Source of the DNA: Dinoroseobacter sp049800775
GTDB taxonomy: Bacteria > Pseudomonadota > Alphaproteobacteria > Rhodobacterales > Rhodobacteraceae
DNA: 64,000 nucleotides
Direction of reading: 5' to 3'
NCBI RefSeq assembly: GCF_049800775.1
Contig: NZ_JBNAFR010000001.1
Span: 62,001 to 126,000, forward strand
Positions 61,587 to 64,000 of the stretch are shown piece by piece (within the stretch, counting starts at the first letter, position 1; every line of letters starts with the position of its first letter). A program made the translations under genes and the position numbers. The notes beneath the pieces are model-generated. The model saw only the letters and a list, made by a program, of their open reading frames with translations, ran no database searches and was not told the DNA's origin.

Positions 61587-62423
61587 ATGGCCCGGATCGA
61601 CGACCTGCCCCCCCTGCGCGAGGTGATCGCGGCGCATCAGCTCTCGGCAAAGAAATCCCTCGGCCAGAACTTCCTGCTAGATCTCAACCTCACGGCGCGG
61701 ATCGCCCGGGTGCCGGGTGATCTGAGCGGCGCAGACGTGCTCGAGGTCGGGCCCGGACCGGGCGGTCTGACCCGCGGGCTTCTGGCCGAGGGCGCGCGCA
61801 AGGTGCTGGCCATCGAAAAGGATGCCCGGTGCCTTCCGGCGCTGGCCGAGATCGCCGACGCCTATCCCGGACGGCTCGAGGTGGTGAATGGCGATGCGCT
61901 GGAGGTGGATCCGACCAGCCATCTGCGCCCGCCGATCCATATCGCGGCGAACCTGCCCTATAATGTCGGGACCGAATTGCTGGTGCGCTGGCTCACGCCC
62001 CCGGACTGGCCGCCCTTCTGGGACAGCCTGACCCTGATGTTCCAGCGCGAGGTGGCCGAACGGATCGTCGCGCAGCCGGGCAGCAAGGCCTATGGCCGCC
62101 TCGCGATCCTGGCCCAGTGGCGGACCGAGGCGCGCATTGCGCTGACCCTGCCGCCGCAGGCCTTCATCCCCGCGCCCAAGGTGCATTCCGCCGTCGTCCA
62201 CCTCAAGGCCTTGCCCGCACCGCGCTTTCCGGCGGATCCGGCTGTCCTGAGCCGGGTCGTCGCCGCGGCGTTCAACCAACGGCGCAAGATGCTGCGCGCC
62301 AGCCTCAAGGGTCTCGCTCCGGATATCGAGGCCCGGTTGACACAGATTGGCATCGACCCCACGCGGCGGGCCGAAACCCTCAGCCTCGAGGAATTCTGCG
62401 CGCTTGCCCGACACCTGGCCTGA
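61587..62423 (+). CDS. rsmA: 16S rRNA dimethyladenosine transferase RsmA/KsgA
   Basis: A 278-residue enzyme that dimethylates two adenosines near the 3' end of 16S rRNA. It shows SAKKSLGQNFLLDLNLTARIAR, LEVGPGPGGLTRGLL (SAM loop), the NLPYNVGTELLVRWL catalytic motif, LMFQREVAERI and VVAAAFNQRRKMLRASLK. It closes the lptF-to-rsmA run; a terminator overlaps its end. Confidence 0.97.
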   Translation: MARIDDLPPLREVIAAHQLSAKKSLGQNFLLDLNLTARIARVPGDLSGADVLEVGPGPGGLTRGLLAEGARKVLAIEKDARCLPALAEIADAYPGRLEVVNGDALEVDPTSHLRPPIHIAANLPYNVGTELLVRWLTPPDWPPFWDSLTLMFQREVAERIVAQPGSKAYGRLAILAQWRTEARIALTLPPQAFIPAPKVHSAVVHLKALPAPRFPADPAVLSRVVAAAFNQRRKMLRASLKGLAPDIEARLTQIGIDPTRRAETLSLEEFCALARHLA

Positions 62424-62450
62424 GCGGTCAAAACCGGCCAGGGCCTTTTT
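62414..62450 (+). terminator. Intrinsic terminator at the end of rsmA
   Basis: CCTGGCC (62414-62420) pairs with GGCCAGG (62436-62442) across a 15-base loop that includes the stop codon, followed by GCCTTTTT. It should end the long outer-membrane operon. Confidence 0.65.
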
Positions 62451-62515
62451 GCGTGCGTCCTTGGCACGGACATCTTACGGTTGAACGGCAATCCCGTAAT
62501 ACCCGGAGCCCCAAG

Positions 62516-63277
62516 ATGCCCTTCCCAGCCCCGATCCTGACCCGCGCGACCCTCGTTGCATTGCTGCCGCTGAGCGCTGCGGCGCAAGACGCCGAGCCGG
62601 ATACGTGGCGCTATCAGATCTCCCCCTATCTCTGGGGCGCGAGCCTTGAGGGGGATGCGGGCGTGATCCCGGGCCTGCCCCCGGCCGAGGTGGACCTGTC
62701 CTTCAGCGATATCCTCGACGATCTTGAAGTCGCGGCCATGGTGGTTGGTCAGGCCCGCAGGGGCGATTGGGCCCTGCAACTGGATCTGCAACATGTGCGC
62801 ACGCGGTCCGAAGGGGCGGTCGGCGGGGCGGGCGTCGTGGCCGCCAAGGTCGACGCCACGATCCAGAGCGCAACCGCGCAGCTCGACTATCTCGCCTATG
62901 AGGGCCATGGCGCCGAGCTCTGGGTGACCGGGGGCCTGCGCTACTGGAATGTCGAGACGACACTGACCCTGGGCGCAGGCGATCCCGGGCAGGTCCGCGC
63001 GCGCGGCAGTGACAGCTGGTGGGACCCGGTGGTCGGACTGCGCGGGCGGATGCCGCTGGGCGCCTCGAGCTACGTGACGGGCTGGGCCTATCTCGGCGGC
63101 TTTGGCACGGGCTCGGATTTCATGACCGACCTCTTTCTCGGCGCCGGATACGACATCACCGAGACGGTCGCGCTGGTGGGGGGGATCCGCTATCAATCCG
63201 TGGACCGGACCAACCGGGACTTCATCTGGGATGTGGAACAAGCAGGCCCCGTGGTCGGGCTGACCGCCCGGTTCTGA
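62516..63277 (+). CDS. Outer-membrane beta-barrel protein
   Basis: A 253-residue exported protein. Signal peptide (about 1-24), then alternating amphipathic strands: WRYQISPYLWGASLEG, VDLSFSDILDDLEVAAMVVGQARRGDWALQLDLQHV, GAELWVTGGLRYWNV and a final aromatic strand GPVVGLTARF. This resembles small alphaproteobacterial porin-like barrels of about 250 residues. The ATG at 62516 follows CCCGGAG. Function unknown. Confidence 0.85.
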   Translation: MPFPAPILTRATLVALLPLSAAAQDAEPDTWRYQISPYLWGASLEGDAGVIPGLPPAEVDLSFSDILDDLEVAAMVVGQARRGDWALQLDLQHVRTRSEGAVGGAGVVAAKVDATIQSATAQLDYLAYEGHGAELWVTGGLRYWNVETTLTLGAGDPGQVRARGSDSWWDPVVGLRGRMPLGASSYVTGWAYLGGFGTGSDFMTDLFLGAGYDITETVALVGGIRYQSVDRTNRDFIWDVEQAGPVVGLTARF

Positions 63278-63285
63278 GACCCGAC

Positions 63286-64000
63286 ATGACGACGCGAGCT
63301 ATGGCACTGCGCGCGGGTCTTTGCGCCCTGTTTCTGGCCCTGAGCCCCTGCCTGGGGGCGGCGCAGCCTGTGGCGCTCGAAGAGCCAGCCGAGGCTGCCA
63401 ATGCCACCCCGACCGAGAAGATCGGGTTCTCGCGCGGGTCCTTCATCGTCGCGCCGGTGCCGTTTCGGAACCCTGTCCTCGGATCCGGCGTGGCGGTCGG
63501 CGGCGCCTACCTGTTCAAGGATACGCTCGGGGCGGATACCTCGACCCTTGGTCTTGCCTATTTCCGCACCGAAGAGGGCAGCGAAGGCTATGGGCTGGGC
63601 GTGGATCTGAACTTCGGGCTGACCGGATGGAAGAGCACATTGCTGCTCGGGGATCTGAGCCTGAACTACGATCTTTTCGTCAATGGCACCCCCCTGCCTG
63701 TGCGCCAGACCGGCACGGGCGCGAAACTGAAATTCGCGCGCAGCCTGAGCGATACCGTGTCGCTCGGGGCCGGGCTGAGCTATCTGCGCTCGGATCTGGC
63801 CGCGGGGAACGGCGCGATCCTGCCACCCAGCCTGCAGCCGGATGCCAAGCTTGAATTGGCCAAGATCAGCTTCTCGACCGACTGGGACACGCGCGACAAT
63901 ACCGATTACCCGACCGCGGGCCGGTTGGCCCGTGCCGAGCTGAGCTACGGGCATCTGCTCAACGCGCGGGGGCGCGACTATTGGAAGGGCGTGGGCAGCC
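63286..64000 (+). CDS. BamA/TamA family outer-membrane protein (partial)
   Basis: The gene runs off the window edge; 238 codons are present. A signal peptide (ALRAGLCALFLALSPCLGAA) is followed by GFSRGSFIVAPVPFRNPVLGSGVAVGGAYLF and FSTDWDTRDNTDYPTAGRLARAELSYG, the pattern of the Omp85 surface-antigen barrel domain; no POTRA domain is seen in the first 90 residues. ATG 63301 is an alternative start. It begins nine bases after the previous stop, so the two barrel genes are probably one operon. Confidence 0.85.
   Translation, partial: MTTRAMALRAGLCALFLALSPCLGAAQPVALEEPAEAANATPTEKIGFSRGSFIVAPVPFRNPVLGSGVAVGGAYLFKDTLGADTSTLGLAYFRTEEGSEGYGLGVDLNFGLTGWKSTLLLGDLSLNYDLFVNGTPLPVRQTGTGAKLKFARSLSDTVSLGAGLSYLRSDLAAGNGAILPPSLQPDAKLELAKISFSTDWDTRDNTDYPTAGRLARAELSYGHLLNARGRDYWKGVGS

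Noticed and set aside
62461..62475. TTGGCACGG upstream of the outer-membrane barrel gene
   Set aside because: It resembles a -24 element but lacks the -12 TTGC at the right distance.

Overview
The window is GC-rich, densely coded alphaproteobacterial chromosome, most likely from a marine or soil member of the Rhodobacteraceae (Roseobacter group). Reasons: a pepA-lptF-lptG-lptD-surA-pdxA-rsmA housekeeping run, lysC next to ptsP, two TAXI-type TRAP transporters with fused permeases, a DctB/DctD-type pair, a type-I-secreted serralysin-like protease, VPLPA-type C-terminal sorting tails and a PqqA/PqqB pair. No tRNA, rRNA, CRISPR array, prophage or intact insertion sequence was seen.

Region 1 (1-8441) looks like a catabolic and uptake locus around a GntR-type regulator at 3258. 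On the minus strand run a fumarylacetoacetate-hydrolase-fold enzyme and a nitrate/sulfonate/taurine-type ABC importer whose permease is cut by the window edge. On the plus strand run the regulator, a fumarylpyruvate-hydrolase-like enzyme, a TAXI TRAP binding protein and fused permease, and a cupin. Region 2 (8607-20513) holds a 1235-residue secreted metalloprotease with two large tandem blocks, an aldo/keto reductase plus carboxymuconolactone-decarboxylase pair facing a LysR regulator, pqqA-pqqB without pqqCDE, a deacetylase-glutathione peroxidase pair facing a NUDIX hydrolase, and DUF1178, SDR and P-loop kinase genes.

Region 3 (20803-30708) is mainly core: aspartate kinase, PtsP (enzyme I-Ntr), a von Willebrand A protein, an acetyltransferase, a flavin reductase, a SulP transporter, a small RTX protein and MTA phosphorylase. 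Region 4 (30709-39683) separates mtnP from apt and looks accessory: a ribbon-helix-helix protein, a VPLPA-tailed exported protein, a VOC protein, a Tat-type small subunit with a GMC dehydrogenase, a LOV histidine kinase with a lone receiver, two broken genes, and exported or membrane proteins of unknown role.

Region 5 (39684-52916) contains apt, a second VPLPA-tailed protein, GrpB, an FAD-linked oxidase, an MBL-fold protein, tpiA, and a two-component system next to a second TAXI TRAP importer that runs directly into a cytochrome P450. Region 6 (52921-64000) is housekeeping: holC and pepA on the minus strand, then the lipopolysaccharide export and outer-membrane assembly operon through rsmA, an outer-membrane barrel protein and a partial BamA/TamA-type protein.

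The most interesting features are the protease with six lectin-like modules, the DctD-type activator with GAFAGA in place of GAFTGA, the TRAP-P450 unit, the photoreceptor kinase in the mtnP/apt interval, the split pqq locus, and several clean inverted repeats in divergent promoter regions. All function calls rest on reading motifs by eye; no database search was run.
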